Below are positions 49,299 through 57,973 of a DNA stretch of 64,000 nt, piece by piece. The DNA lies in the NCBI RefSeq assembly GCF_036178845.1, contig NZ_CP108070.1, forward strand, positions 558,001 to 622,000. Reading direction: 5' to 3'. The notes beneath the pieces were generated by a model. The model ran no database searches, was not told where the DNA came from, and saw nothing but the letters and a program-made list of their open reading frames with translations. Numbering within the stretch: the first letter of the stretch is position 1; each line of letters starts with the position of its first letter. The position numbers and the translations under genes were made by a program. The DNA is from Streptomyces sp. NBC_00271 (lineage in GTDB: Bacteria; Actinomycetota; Actinomycetes; Streptomycetales; Streptomycetaceae).

Positions 49299-50329
49299 AT
49301 GATGAGCGGCCGCAGCATTCTCCGCCTCTCCTTCGACCTGCCGCCCGACGCGACGCCGACCTCCCGGAACGGCTGCGCCGCTTGATGGAAGACTTCACGC
49401 CGCGCGTGCAACTGCTCGAGGACGGTGCCCTCCTCGACCTCACCGGAGCAACCCGATGGTGGCAGCGCGATGCCCGCGGCATCACCGAACTCGTCCAGCT
49501 CCGCGTGCTCGCCTACTTCGGGGTGCGCAGCGCGGCGGCCGTGGCCGGCACCCCGATGCTCGCCGCCATGGCCTGCGCCCTCACGCCGCTCGGGCGGCGC
49601 ACCGTCATCGACGACTCCCCCGAGGCGATCGCGGCTTTCCTTCGGCCCCGGCCCGTGCGGGAACTTCCCGGCGTAGGCGGGAAGACCGCCGCACTGCTGG
49701 GCGAGTACGGACTGCACACCGTCGGCGACGTCGCCGACGTCCCGCAGCACACACTGCAGCGCCTCCTCGGCGCCCGCGCCGGCCGCGCCCTCTACGAGCA
49801 CGCCCGCGGCCACGACACCACGGCCGTCGACCCCACCCCGGCCCCAGCGAGCCTCAGCACCGAGCACCGCTTCCCCCGGGACGAACTCGACCCGGCCGCC
49901 CACCGGCGCATCCTGCACGCCCTCGCCGACGACCTCGGCGCCCGCCTCCGCGCCACCGACCAGATCGCCACCGGCGTGTCCTGCACGATCCGCTACGCCG
50001 ATCTGACGTCCACCCGCCGCAGCCGGACCCTGCCCGAAGCCACCCAGCACACCATGCTTTTGGCACGGACCGCGTACACGCTGTACGACTCCCTCGGTCT
50101 CCAGCGCGCCCGGGTCCGCAGCATCGCGCTGCGTGCCGACGCCCTTCAGCCCGCCGATCGGGCCACCCGGCAGCTCACCCTTGACGCGAGCGACGACAAA
50201 CCCCTCGCGATCGAAGCTGTCGCCGATCGTGCCCGCGCCCGCTACGGGCACCAGGTGATCTACCCCGCCGTCCTCGCCATCACCGCGCCGCCCTCAGAGC
50301 GTCCTGGCAGGGCGAGGCCACCGCAGTAG
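49299..50329 (+). pseudogene. Y-family DNA polymerase homologue, frameshifted near the start
   Basis: ATG 49299 gives MMSGRSILRLSFDLPPD, then a one-base loss near 49357 ends the frame. The next frame continues ADLPERLRRLMEDFTPRVQL, LLDLTGATRWWQRD, GTPMLAAMACALTPLGRRTV, ELPGVGGKTAALLGEYGLHT (helix-hairpin-helix) and STEHRFPRDELDPAAHRRIL to a stop at 50327. It is related to the gene at 23763 but not a recent copy. If the frameshift is real, the palm strand is lost; an internal start would give a shortened protein. Confidence 0.7.
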
Positions 50330-50384
50330 CGAGCCTTCGAGCTTCCCCTCAGATGGTCTGGGGATGGCACCGCACGTTCGTACG

Positions 50385-50485
50385 GCCGGCGCCTCCAGGT
50401 GCTCTTTGCGGTGCTCCGCACTGGTCTTGTCATAGCTGACGGCGGACGCCTGGCGCGTGCCGTCGTGGTCGGTCCAGGTCAGGCC
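50385..50485 (-). pseudogene. small-protein remnant
   Basis: The minus frame reads GLTWTDHDGTRQASAVSYDK then SAEHRKEHLEA, like the middle part of a short streptomycete protein whose C terminus usually ends in a T-D-V motif. Only about 33 residues remain. Weak call. Confidence 0.35.
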
Positions 50486-50666
50486 GCTCCGGCCCGAACA
50501 CCCGCCACCTGGGCAGACCAGCGCCTGTGACCGGTGGGCACCGGCAGGCAGCCGACGCAAAGCCTTGTCCCACCTCGGTGGCTGAGGCGAGAGCAGACAG
50601 CGTCACACTGCGTACCGGGACATCCGGCTCGTCGTGCGGCGTTCTGGCCGGGGCCGGGCTGTGAGA

Positions 50667-52370
50667 TCACAGTCCCTGTCGGGCGTAGTCCTTGAGCCAT
50701 GCCACGAGCCGCGGCACCAGCCCTGCGCGGTCGCCCGCCGGGTTCACCAGCTCGCGCAGGGCTGGGCTGCTGCGCACGACGGTTGCCTGCCGCAGTTGAT
50801 TCTGGATCACAGGCAGCGCCTCGGCGACGAGGTGGCGGCGGTGCGCGGGAACGCGCGCCTGCTTGACCCGCAGGCGCACTTTGCCGCCACTGTGCTCCCA
50901 GGACGCGAAGCGTGCCGCGGGGTCCGATGCCTGTTCCACGAGCCACCGGACCGAGTCGATGAACGTCCCCTGGGTCGCCTGCCACGGCAGTTCGTGCAGG
51001 CGCCAGACCTCGCTGAGCAGTGAGGTCGCGAAGACCAGGCGGTCGGTCGGCAGGTCCTCGCGCTTGGCGGGCTTGGCCTGTGCCTCGGCTCGTGCGTCGG
51101 CGATCCGGGCACCCAGGAACGCCTTCGCCGCCGCGGGAGCCAAAACGGGTATCGGGCTGCTGCCGGCCAGCGGAAGCCGCGCGACCTCGGTGTCCGGCTC
51201 CGCGATCAGGAGCCGGGTGGTCTTGGACGGGCGTACGCCGATCGTGGCTCCGTGCCAGGCCGCCCACGAGGCCGCCTCGCGGACGTCGCCGGCAGTGCCG
51301 AGCGGCACGATCCGCCAGCCCTTCAGTTCCGAGGTGACGGGTGGAAGCTGGGCTGCGGCCTGTTCCGTCACGCCGAGCGCCGCCGCGAGATGGTGCAGGT
51401 CCCGTGCGTCCGTCGCACTGACCGGAGCGGGGACAGCATCGTGGCGGGCCTGCCACAGCGCGAGGTGGGCATCTACGAGCGTGTCCCGGGTCAGTCCAGC
51501 CGCCTTCGCTGCGGACGCCAGCCGCTGGGCGTCGCGCTGGCTCAGCGACTTGCTGCGTGCCATCGCCAACGCGAGGGCGGTGTACTCCTCCCCGGTTCCG
51601 GAGGGGGCGGGGTGTGTGGGGAGGAACTGCGCGAGGTTCCCCACCCCGGTGTAGGGGCCGGAGCGGACTGGTTCCATGCGTGGGAGCAGCCGCTGAGCGG
51701 GCGGCAGCTCGGGGAGCGGCCTCACGCCGGCCGTTGGGGTGCAGGTGAGGCGGGTCGGACTGGCGGCCAGCAGCGTCGAGAGCACGCGAGCGGTGTTGCG
51801 GCAGTCGTCCAGGGCGCTGTGCTCCCGCACCGGCCATGTGCCGGACAGAGACTTGACGACTCCGGCAAGCCTGTATGCGGGCATGTCCGTGTGGCTGCGG
51901 ACGGTTGTGAGGGTGCACAGGCCAGGGATCCGCAGCCCTGCGAGGCCAACGCGGGCGAATTCGCTGTCCAGGAACTCCTCTTCGAAGGAGCGGTTGTGGG
52001 TCACAACGACCGTGTCCCGCATCATGCTGAGGAGCGTGCCAGCGATCTCGGCGAACCGTGGGGCTTCAGCCACCATGTCGTCGTCGATGCCGTGGATCTG
52101 CCTGCTGCCGGAGGGGATCGGCCGCTCGGGGTGCACCAGGGTCGACATCTCCTCCAGCACCGTGCCGTCGGCGCTCATCCGGATTGCCGCGACCTCGCAC
52201 ACCCGGTCCCCGTGAGCGGTCCGCGTGCCGGTCGTCTCCAAGTCCAAAACGGTGTACTGGAGCGCGCGGGGATCGAGCCCGTCGGAACGACGGGTCAGGT
52301 AGGTCGGGACGAACAAGGGTGGCGCCTTCCGAGCAGCAGGGACGGCGGCGGGCACGAGGCCGTCGCTCAT
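50667..52370 (-). CDS. DEDDh 3'-5' exonuclease (DnaQ-like), extended
   Basis: A 567-residue protein from ATG 52370. Residues 40-200 form the exonuclease domain: YTVLDLETTGT (Asp and Glu), a middle THNRSFEEEFLD (Asp) and HSALDDCRNTARVL (His and Asp). The rest (about 230-567) has helical and basic segments without a recognised domain (GRTLVFATSLLSEVW-like stretch and a Lys/Arg-rich region). Such proteins in streptomycetes often follow Y-family polymerases. It may proofread or trim for the damage-inducible polymerase. It lies convergent with that gene. Confidence 0.85.
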   Translation of the reverse strand: MSDGLVPAAVPAARKAPPLFVPTYLTRRSDGLDPRALQYTVLDLETTGTRTAHGDRVCEVAAIRMSADGTVLEEMSTLVHPERPIPSGSRQIHGIDDDMVAEAPRFAEIAGTLLSMMRDTVVVTHNRSFEEEFLDSEFARVGLAGLRIPGLCTLTTVRSHTDMPAYRLAGVVKSLSGTWPVREHSALDDCRNTARVLSTLLAASPTRLTCTPTAGVRPLPELPPAQRLLPRMEPVRSGPYTGVGNLAQFLPTHPAPSGTGEEYTALALAMARSKSLSQRDAQRLASAAKAAGLTRDTLVDAHLALWQARHDAVPAPVSATDARDLHHLAAALGVTEQAAAQLPPVTSELKGWRIVPLGTAGDVREAASWAAWHGATIGVRPSKTTRLLIAEPDTEVARLPLAGSSPIPVLAPAAAKAFLGARIADARAEAQAKPAKREDLPTDRLVFATSLLSEVWRLHELPWQATQGTFIDSVRWLVEQASDPAARFASWEHSGGKVRLRVKQARVPAHRRHLVAEALPVIQNQLRQATVVRSSPALRELVNPAGDRAGLVPRLVAWLKDYARQGL

Positions 52371-52524
52371 CCGGTGATGATGCCGGAAGTCACAGGCTGC
52401 TCATAGTCCCGAACAACAGACGGCACTGGTCAGAGTCTCCCTGCGAGCGCGGAGACGGGGCCGACGCAGCGACTCACTCACGGGCCATAGCAGCCGCCGT
52501 CGTGTCCGGCGGATGGGTAGAGGA

Positions 52525-52620
52525 GCGCGCGATGCCGGCCAGCCCGGCGTGCGGCTGCGGATGTATACCGATCTGCGGCAGGTCCGCGAGGAGGCCCCTT
52601 CGCCGGAGCCGACCCGTCGG
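52525..52620 (+). pseudogene. DUF6207 C-terminal remnant
   Basis: The plus frame reads GQPGVRLRMYTDLRQVREEA, close to the end of the intact DUF6207 protein at 23029 (GEPGVQLRCYLDLRQ). The N-terminal 45 residues are not found. Third instance of this family in the window. Confidence 0.5.
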
Positions 52621-52758
52621 CCACCTAGACAGGCGTGGTCCGCCACCACGGGGGGAGTGACGGACCACGTCTGCATCCACGGTGCCACACCAGTTGCCCC
52701 CACGCCCGATCTGCGGGTGAAGTCGTCGCGGGATGCTGTGACTTTGATCGAGCAGGCG

Positions 52759-53141
52759 TTACACGTGGGCACGCAGCACGGCGAGGACGGCGGCCGTGTA
52801 TGCGCGGGATCGGTCCCAGACGGCAAAGTAGTCGGTGTGCAGCTGGTCGGCCTCCTCCATCCGGGAGGGCTGGATGCCGCTGCCGCGTCCGAGGGCGAGG
52901 TTGGCGCGGCGGCTCAACTCCGGGCTCAGACCACGCGGCTCGCCGCCTTGTAATCGGGGGTCCGTACGTACGCGCGCCGCAGGCGCTGGTACTCGGCGGG
53001 TTCAAGGTCGGTCCTGCTCGGCCCCTGACGGCTCGCGGTTGCCTTTGCCTCGTGCACGGGCCGGTGGGCCGCCTGGGCTTCGTCGAGTTGATGCGCGAGC
53101 CGTTCGAGAACCCTCGGCCAGCGGCTCCCCACCATGGTCAC
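52759..53141 (-). pseudogene. small helical protein, frameshifted
   Basis: The first frame from about 53141 gives MTMVGSRWPRVLERLAHQLD, ATASRQGPSRTDLEPAEYQR and PDYKAASRVV then stops. Shifting by one base at about 52947 (a lost G after TACAAG) gives GGEPRGLSPELSRRANLALG, SRMEEADQLHTDYFAVWDRS and AYTAAVLAVLRAHV to a stop at 52759. Together they make a plausible 125-residue helical protein of unknown function. Confidence 0.55.
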
Positions 53142-53233
53142 GGTCTTTCCCTTCGCAGATGCCCGACTGCCCCTGACCCACGCTATCGGCCTCGCGCCGC
53201 GTACCCGTTGTCACACAGGCAGCGCTGGACTTC

Positions 53234-53905
53234 TCAGAGCAGGCGCAGGACGCCGACGACCTTGCCGAGAATCTGCGCCTGGTCACCGGGAATGGGCTCG
53301 TAGGCTGGGTTGCGGGGCATCAGCCACACCTGGCCGTCCTGCCGGCGCAGCACCTTGATCGTGGCCTCGTCGTCCAGCAAGGCAGCGACGATGTCGCCGT
53401 GGTCGGCGCTGTCCATCTTCCGCACGGTGACGATGTCGCCGTCGCAGATTGCCGCGTCGATCATGGAGTCGCCAACCACGGTCAGGGCGAACAAGTCACC
53501 GTCGCCCACGACCTGGCGGGGCATGGAGTAGACGTCCTCGACCATCTCCTCGGCGAGCAGGGGTGCGCCGGCGGCGATCCGTCCGACGAGCGGCACGTGG
53601 ACCGGCGCCTCGCTCCTGCCTCCCAGGTCGGGTGCCCAGGAAGGCCGCACCCGGTAGGCGCGGGGACGGTGCGGGTCACGGTAGAGAACGCCTTTGCGCT
53701 CGAGGGCCATCAGCTGGTGGGCGACCGAGGACGTACTGGCGAGCTCCACGGCCTTGCCGATCTCCCGCATCGACGGCGGGTAGCCCTGCCGGGCGACCGA
53801 CTCCGTGATGTAACGGACGATGGCCGACTGGCGGCTCGTCAGCTCTCCCTCGGCGGTCCGAGGGCCCGGGGGACGGCCCGGGCGTGCGGGCGCGCTGTTC
53901 TCCAT
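53234..53905 (-). CDS. LexA-like repressor
   Basis: A 223-residue protein from ATG 53905 with GGAGG upstream. The winged helix is [20 protein letters not shown] then [20 protein letters not shown], as in LexA. The self-cleavage site is Ala-Gly in [11 protein letters not shown], the catalytic Ser in [11 protein letters not shown] and the Lys in [10 protein letters not shown]. All parts for RecA-stimulated autocleavage are present. It is likely a second LexA, since chromosomal lexA has other neighbours. It may repress the polymerase genes in this window. No clear box lies before its own gene. Confidence 0.9.
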   Translation of the reverse strand: MENSAPARPGRPPGPRTAEGELTSRQSAIVRYITESVARQGYPPSMREIGKAVELASTSSVAHQLMALERKGVLYRDPHRPRAYRVRPSWAPDLGGRSEAPVHVPLVGRIAAGAPLLAEEMVEDVYSMPRQVVGDGDLFALTVVGDSMIDAAICDGDIVTVRKMDSADHGDIVAALLDDEATIKVLRRQDGQVWLMPRNPAYEPIPGDQAQILGKVVGVLRLL

Positions 53906-54049
53906 CCCGGCACCTCCGTACAAGATCTCGCAGGTCGCGACCATAACCCGCGATCTCCCCCAAATGGAACACCCTTTCGGATCCCGGGGAACGAAGAAGG
54001 TGCGGTCCGCTTGATCTCGGGGTGGGTCGAAGGTCCTTCCATAGGCGTG

Positions 54050-54193
54050 TCAGTGCGCCACCAGGGCCAGGAAGGACTGCTCGTCGGCCATCCGCTCGCG
54101 CAGGTTGTCCGCCTTCCAGTACAGGCCGCGCGTGGCCCGCAGGCTGCCGACTTCCTTGAAGCCTGCCAGGACCTGGATGTGCCGGAACTCCAT
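54050..54193 (-). CDS. very short protein or remnant next to IS630
   Basis: A 47-residue frame (MEFRHIQVLAGFKEVGSLRA ... SFLALVAH). The M-E-F-R-H-I-Q-V-L start is like that of LysR-family regulators, but the rest is not. It ends against the IS630 element at about 54198 and could be a truncated gene. Weak. Confidence 0.3.
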   Translation of the reverse strand: MEFRHIQVLAGFKEVGSLRATRGLYWKADNLRERMADEQSFLALVAH

Positions 54194-54199
54194 GTCACC

Positions 54200-55410
54200 T
54201 AGTGCTCTGACCACGTAGGTTCGCCGGGTTGGGTGTGCGAGCGGTGGGATGAGCGGTGACGTCCGATCTGACCGCTGGGGGTGTGGTGGCTGAGCCTGTC
54301 CGTGTGCGCAGGTTGACTGATCAGGAGGGGCAGAAGCTGCAGCAGATCGTGCGCCGGGGCAGCACCAGTGCGGTGCGTTACCGGCGCGCGATGATGTTGC
54401 TTGCCTCGGCTGGCGGGAACCGGGTGCCGGTGATCGCGAAGTTGGTGCAGGCCGACGAGGACACGGTCCTGGACGTGATCCACCGGTTCAACGAGATCGG
54501 TCCGGCCTGCTTGGACCCTCGGAGGGCGGGAGGCCGTCCCCGCCTGCTCAGTCCTGAGGACGAGGACTTCGTCGTCCAGACGGCCACCACCCGACCGACC
54601 AAGCTCGGGCAGCCCTTCACCCGCTGGTCACTCCGCAAACTCGCCGCCTACCTGCGCCGCGTACACGGCCGTGTGATCCGGATCGGCCGCGAGGCGTTAC
54701 GGTGCCTGCTCGCCCGCCGCGGCGTCACCTTCCAGCGCACCAACACCTGGAAGGAATCCCCCGACCCCGAGCGTGACGCCAAGCTCGACCGGATCGAGTA
54801 CGTGCTGGAGCACTTCCCGGACCGCGTCTTCGCGTTCGACGAGTTCGGCCCGCTCGGCATCAGGCCCACCTCCGGGTCGTGCTGGGCCGAACAGGGTTCG
54901 GCCCGAGCGGCATCCCGCGACCTATCACCGTACTCACGGGGTGCGCTACTTTCACGGTTGCTACTCGGTCGGCGACGACACGCTCTGGGGCGTCAACCGG
55001 CGCAAGAAGGGCGCCGCGAACACCCTGGCTGCGCTGAGGTCAATCCGGGCGGTCCGGCCGGACGGGGCCCCGATCTACGTCATCCTGGACAATCTGTCCG
55101 CCCACAAGGGCGAGACCATCCGGCGCTGGGCAAAGAAGAACCGGGTCGAGCTGTGCTTCACCCCGACCTACGCGTCCTGGGCCAACCCGATCGAGGCCCA
55201 CTTCGGACCGCTGCGGCAGTTCGCCATCGCCAACTCCAACCACCGCAACCACACCGCGCAGACCCGAGCCCTGCACGCCTACCTCCGCTGGCGCAACGCG
55301 AACGCCCGCCACCCCAACGTGCTGGCCGCCCAACGCCGCGAACGCGCCCGTATCCGCAGCGAGAAGGGCATCCGCTGGGGCGGCCGAAGACAGGCAGCCG
55401 CTGCCTAAAA
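54200..55410 (+). mobile_element. IS630-type element
   Basis: An IS630 transposase frame with its flanks; the left flank has CTAG at 54199, the preferred target of IS630/Tc1-type elements. Ends were not resolved exactly. The transposase is frameshifted. Confidence 0.6.
54256..55408 (+). pseudogene. IS630 transposase, frameshifted
   Basis: Frame 1 from 54256 contains the two N-terminal helix-turn-helix units (RRAMMLLASAGGNRVPVIAK, then HRFNEIGPACLDPRRAGGRP) and the first catalytic Asp (RVFAFDEFGPLG). Near 54885 the family continues in another frame: HGVRYFHGCYSVGDDTLWGV, YVILDNLSAHKG (second Asp) and WANPIEAHFGPLR (Glu) to a stop at 55408. IS630 elements sometimes use programmed frameshifting, so activity cannot be excluded. 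Confidence 0.8.
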
Positions 55411-55451
55411 CTGCCCGCACCCCCCGGCGGCCACGCACTACGGTGGGATAC

Positions 55452-56234
55452 ATGTCCGAGCCCTCCGTGCGGGATTTCTACGACGATCTGGCCCACGACT
55501 ACCACCTGATGTTCCGGGACTGGGACGCGAGCATGGCCTACCAGGCCGGAGTATTGGGCGGGCTCCTGCGCCAATCTCTCGGCGCGGGACCACACACCGT
55601 TCTGGACTGCTCGTGCGGGATCGGCACCCAGGCCATCGGCCTGGCCCTGGCCGGGCACCAAGTAATCGGCAGCGACCTGAGCCCGGTCGCCGCCGCGCGC
55701 GCCGCCGCCGAGGCGGCGGCCCGGGGCAGCCGACTTCCGGCCGCTGCGGCCGACATGCGCCAACTGCCTTTCAAAGAAACATCATTCGACGTCGTCCTCT
55801 GCGCGGACAACTCGCTCACGCACCTGCTCTCCGGGCAAGATCTCCGGGCGGCACTCCTCGGCATGAGACGGGTACTCCGAGACGACGGACTGTTGACGAT
55901 CACTGTCCGGGCCTATGACGAGACGCGCCAGACCAGAACCACGTCGACACCTCCCCAGGTCTCCCAAACACGCGACGGCCAAGCGATCACCTTCCAGCTG
56001 TGGCACTGGCACGAAGACGGCGAACGCTACGACCTGGAGCACTTCCAGCTCATCCCCGCGAAGAACACCTGGCAGGTCCGAGTCCGCCGGACCACCCACT
56101 GGGCGCTGACGCCCCCGCAGCTGACAGAGTTCGTGACTGAAGCCGGCTTCACCAAAATCGCCTGGCACAGCCCGGCCTCCAGCGGGTACTACCAGCCCGT
56201 GCTCACCGCACAGCGCGCTCCCTCAGCGCAGTAG
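55452..56234 (+). CDS. class I SAM-dependent methyltransferase
   Basis: A 260-residue protein from ATG 55452. Motif I is VLDCSCGIGTQAIGLALAGH, motif II/III VIGSDLSPVAAARA and motif IV FDVVLCADNSLTHLL; the start VRDFYDDLAHDYHLMFRDWD is a familiar form in this group. Substrate not predictable. It is directly downstream of the IS630 element and upstream of the CRISPR-like repeats, with no other linked gene. Confidence 0.85.
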   Translation: MSEPSVRDFYDDLAHDYHLMFRDWDASMAYQAGVLGGLLRQSLGAGPHTVLDCSCGIGTQAIGLALAGHQVIGSDLSPVAAARAAAEAAARGSRLPAAAADMRQLPFKETSFDVVLCADNSLTHLLSGQDLRAALLGMRRVLRDDGLLTITVRAYDETRQTRTTSTPPQVSQTRDGQAITFQLWHWHEDGERYDLEHFQLIPAKNTWQVRVRRTTHWALTPPQLTEFVTEAGFTKIAWHSPASSGYYQPVLTAQRAPSAQ

Positions 56235-56520
56235 CCCAGACATCGGCTCCGCCCTGCCTAACTTTCCGTTCATCCATGGCAAACCGGTGAACGTTGCCGG
56301 TCACAGCACGGGGATGTTCCCGTGCACGCCCTGCGACGCACTGGCATATGCCGCTGCTCCCCGCACCCGCGGGGACGTTCCCCCCCGTCGACCAACTCAG
56401 CACACCGTCGATCACCTGTCGGTGGTCCCATCACGGACACCCAGCCGGTCAACACCCGGCAGCAGCGGCGCTGTCCGCTCCCACGCCACATCCGTCGACT
56501 CTCCACGACGTACGACGAGT
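56235..56520. other. intergenic region with CRISPR-like repeats
   Basis: About 290 bases between the methyltransferase and the TetR gene stop. The repeat relic at 56293-56382 is its only recognisable feature. Confidence 0.5.
56293..56382 (+). CRISPR. relic resembling a type I-E CRISPR mini-array
   Basis: 56354-56382 is a 29-base sequence with the hairpin CCCCGCACCCGCGGGGAC and a GTTCCC end, like the type I-E repeats of streptomycetes (CTGCTCCCCGC-x-CGCGGGGATG-x-TCCC). Exactly 32 bases upstream lies a 29-base degenerate unit (56293-56321) ending ACGGGGATGTTCCC whose 3' half matches. Repeat 29 and spacer 32 is the type I-E geometry. No further good unit follows and no cas genes are in the window. 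Confidence 0.5.
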
Positions 56521-57129
56521 TCATTGATCAGACAGGCTTTGGTCGGTGGTTGCGTAGGCGGCCATGAACATGTCCAGCAGTCCGTCGATCGCGGCCTCGT
56601 CAATGGGGCGGGTCGACAGCAGGCTGCGGTAGTAGAGAGTGCCGCACAGCACCTCGGCGGCGAATTCCAGGTTCGCTGCCGCGGTCAGCTCACCGGTGTG
56701 CTGGGCGCGGGTGATCCGATCGAGGGTGCTCTGCTCGACGGTGGCCAGGAATCGTTCGTGCAGGGTCGCCCGCAGCGCGGAATCAGCCTGCGCTTCCGCG
56801 ATAACTGCGCGGTAGATGGGGCCGATCGGCGGGCTGGAGAGCGCGAAGCCGGAACGTAGGAACTGTTCGCGCAGATCCCTTCGGACGTCCCCGGTGTCGC
56901 GGTAGTCCAGGTCCCTGGTCCACACGCGACTGAGCGCGTCGAGCAGCAGCGCCGCCTTGGAGGGCCAGCGCCGGTAGATCGTGTGTTTTCCGACCCCGGC
57001 CCGCCGGCCGACCGCCTCGATGCTCAGGCCCGCATACCCGACCTCCGCAGCCAGGTCGAGGGTTACCCGCAGCAGCTCTTCGGTGCGCGCGGCACCTCGA
57101 CGGCGTGGGGTAGCGGGCGTGTCGCTCAT
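56521..57129 (-). CDS. TetR-family regulator
   Basis: A 202-residue protein from ATG 57129. The helix-turn-helix is AAEVGYAGLSIEAVGRRAGV then GKHTIYRRWPSKAALLLDAL, typical of TetR. The ligand-binding half is hydrophobic and Arg/Leu-rich, ending DMFMAAYATTDQSL. It is divergent from the DUF1801 protein gene, with two strong operators between them, so it likely represses both genes. Confidence 0.9.
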   Translation of the reverse strand: MSDTPATPRRRGAARTEELLRVTLDLAAEVGYAGLSIEAVGRRAGVGKHTIYRRWPSKAALLLDALSRVWTRDLDYRDTGDVRRDLREQFLRSGFALSSPPIGPIYRAVIAEAQADSALRATLHERFLATVEQSTLDRITRAQHTGELTAAANLEFAAEVLCGTLYYRSLLSTRPIDEAAIDGLLDMFMAAYATTDQSLSDQ

Positions 57130-57142
57130 GTTCCCATCCTAT

Positions 57143-57159
57143 CGGCACGTGGCGTGCCG
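57143..57159. promoter_or_regulatory. TetR operator 1
   Basis: CGGCAC, GTGGC, GTGCCG: perfect inverted repeat close to the TetR start. Its arms are the same as those of operator 2. Confidence 0.7.
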
Positions 57160-57197
57160 TTGACAAGGCCGAGCACTGGGCGCAGCATTCGGTATCG

Positions 57198-57218
57198 ATC
57201 GGCACGTTGCGTGCCGAT
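57198..57218. promoter_or_regulatory. TetR operator 2
   Basis: ATCGGCAC, GTTGC, GTGCCGAT: perfect 8-bp arms, 57 bases centre to centre from operator 1, nearer the divergent gene. Confidence 0.75.
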
Positions 57219-57309
57219 GCTGGAGTGACGGCGTGTCGCCACAGACGCCCGAGATGCCGCCGGATCAGATCAACACCCGCCACATCGGATCAACGAAGGA
57301 AGATCTGCC

Positions 57310-57762
57310 ATGACCAGCACCGACAGCAGCACACACCAGGGATTCACGGCCGAGGAACGGGCCGCGATGAAGGACCACGCCCAAGAGCTGAAGGCCGCGG
57401 CGCGCCGCGGCACGCGCGCGGACAAGGCGGCGGAGGCGGAGCGGGACGTGCTCGCGAAGATCGCCGAGATGCAGGACTCGGACCGGATCATGGCCGAACG
57501 CGTCCATGCCGTCATCACAGCCGGCGCCCCGGTCCTCGCGCCGAAGCTCTGGTACGGCATGCCCGCCTACGCGCTGGACGGCAAGGTCGTCTGCTTCTTC
57601 CAGAGCGCGGCGAAGTTCAAGGCGCGCTACGCGACGCTCGGGTTCAGCGACCAGGCGAAGTTGGACGAGGGCACGATGTGGGCGGCAGGTTTCGCCCTGA
57701 CCGAGGTGACGCCCGAGGTGGAGGTGCGGATCAGTGCGCTCGTGAAGCAGGCGGTGAGCTGA
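57310..57762 (+). CDS. DUF1801 (YdhG-like) protein
   Basis: A 150-residue protein from ATG 57310, with AGGAAG upstream. The family pattern is clear: an N-terminal charged helix (AAEAERDVLAKIAEMQDSDR), APVLAPKLWYGMPAYALDGK, VVCFFQSAAKFKARYATLGF, GTMWAAGFALTE. DUF1801 proteins include the iron chaperone FraH/YdhG-like group; function here unknown. It is controlled probably by the divergent TetR. Confidence 0.8.
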   Translation: MTSTDSSTHQGFTAEERAAMKDHAQELKAAARRGTRADKAAEAERDVLAKIAEMQDSDRIMAERVHAVITAGAPVLAPKLWYGMPAYALDGKVVCFFQSAAKFKARYATLGFSDQAKLDEGTMWAAGFALTEVTPEVEVRISALVKQAVS

Positions 57763-57973
57763 GCCGCGCCCGGGGCCTGCGGCCTCTCGCGCGCTCGGCG
57801 GTCTGGCGCTACTGATACGGCATCTGCTGCGCCTCCTCACTGACGGCGTCGAAGCACGAGGCTGAGCACAGCAGGTGTCGAGTTCCGCCTACTGGCTCGG
57901 CCGTGTCCGGCAAGGAGCGCCGTCCGCCCGGAGCACGCCGAGCGGGATTCGGGCGGGATTTGTCGGACACGGC
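57763..57973. other. short convergent gap
   Basis: About 210 bases between the DUF1801 stop and the YWTD stop. No convincing hairpin with a good stem was seen by eye. Confidence 0.35.

Noticed and set aside
56415..56448. A possible third CRISPR unit
   Set aside because: Weak match and the register is off by one base from a 61-base period; not counted as a repeat.
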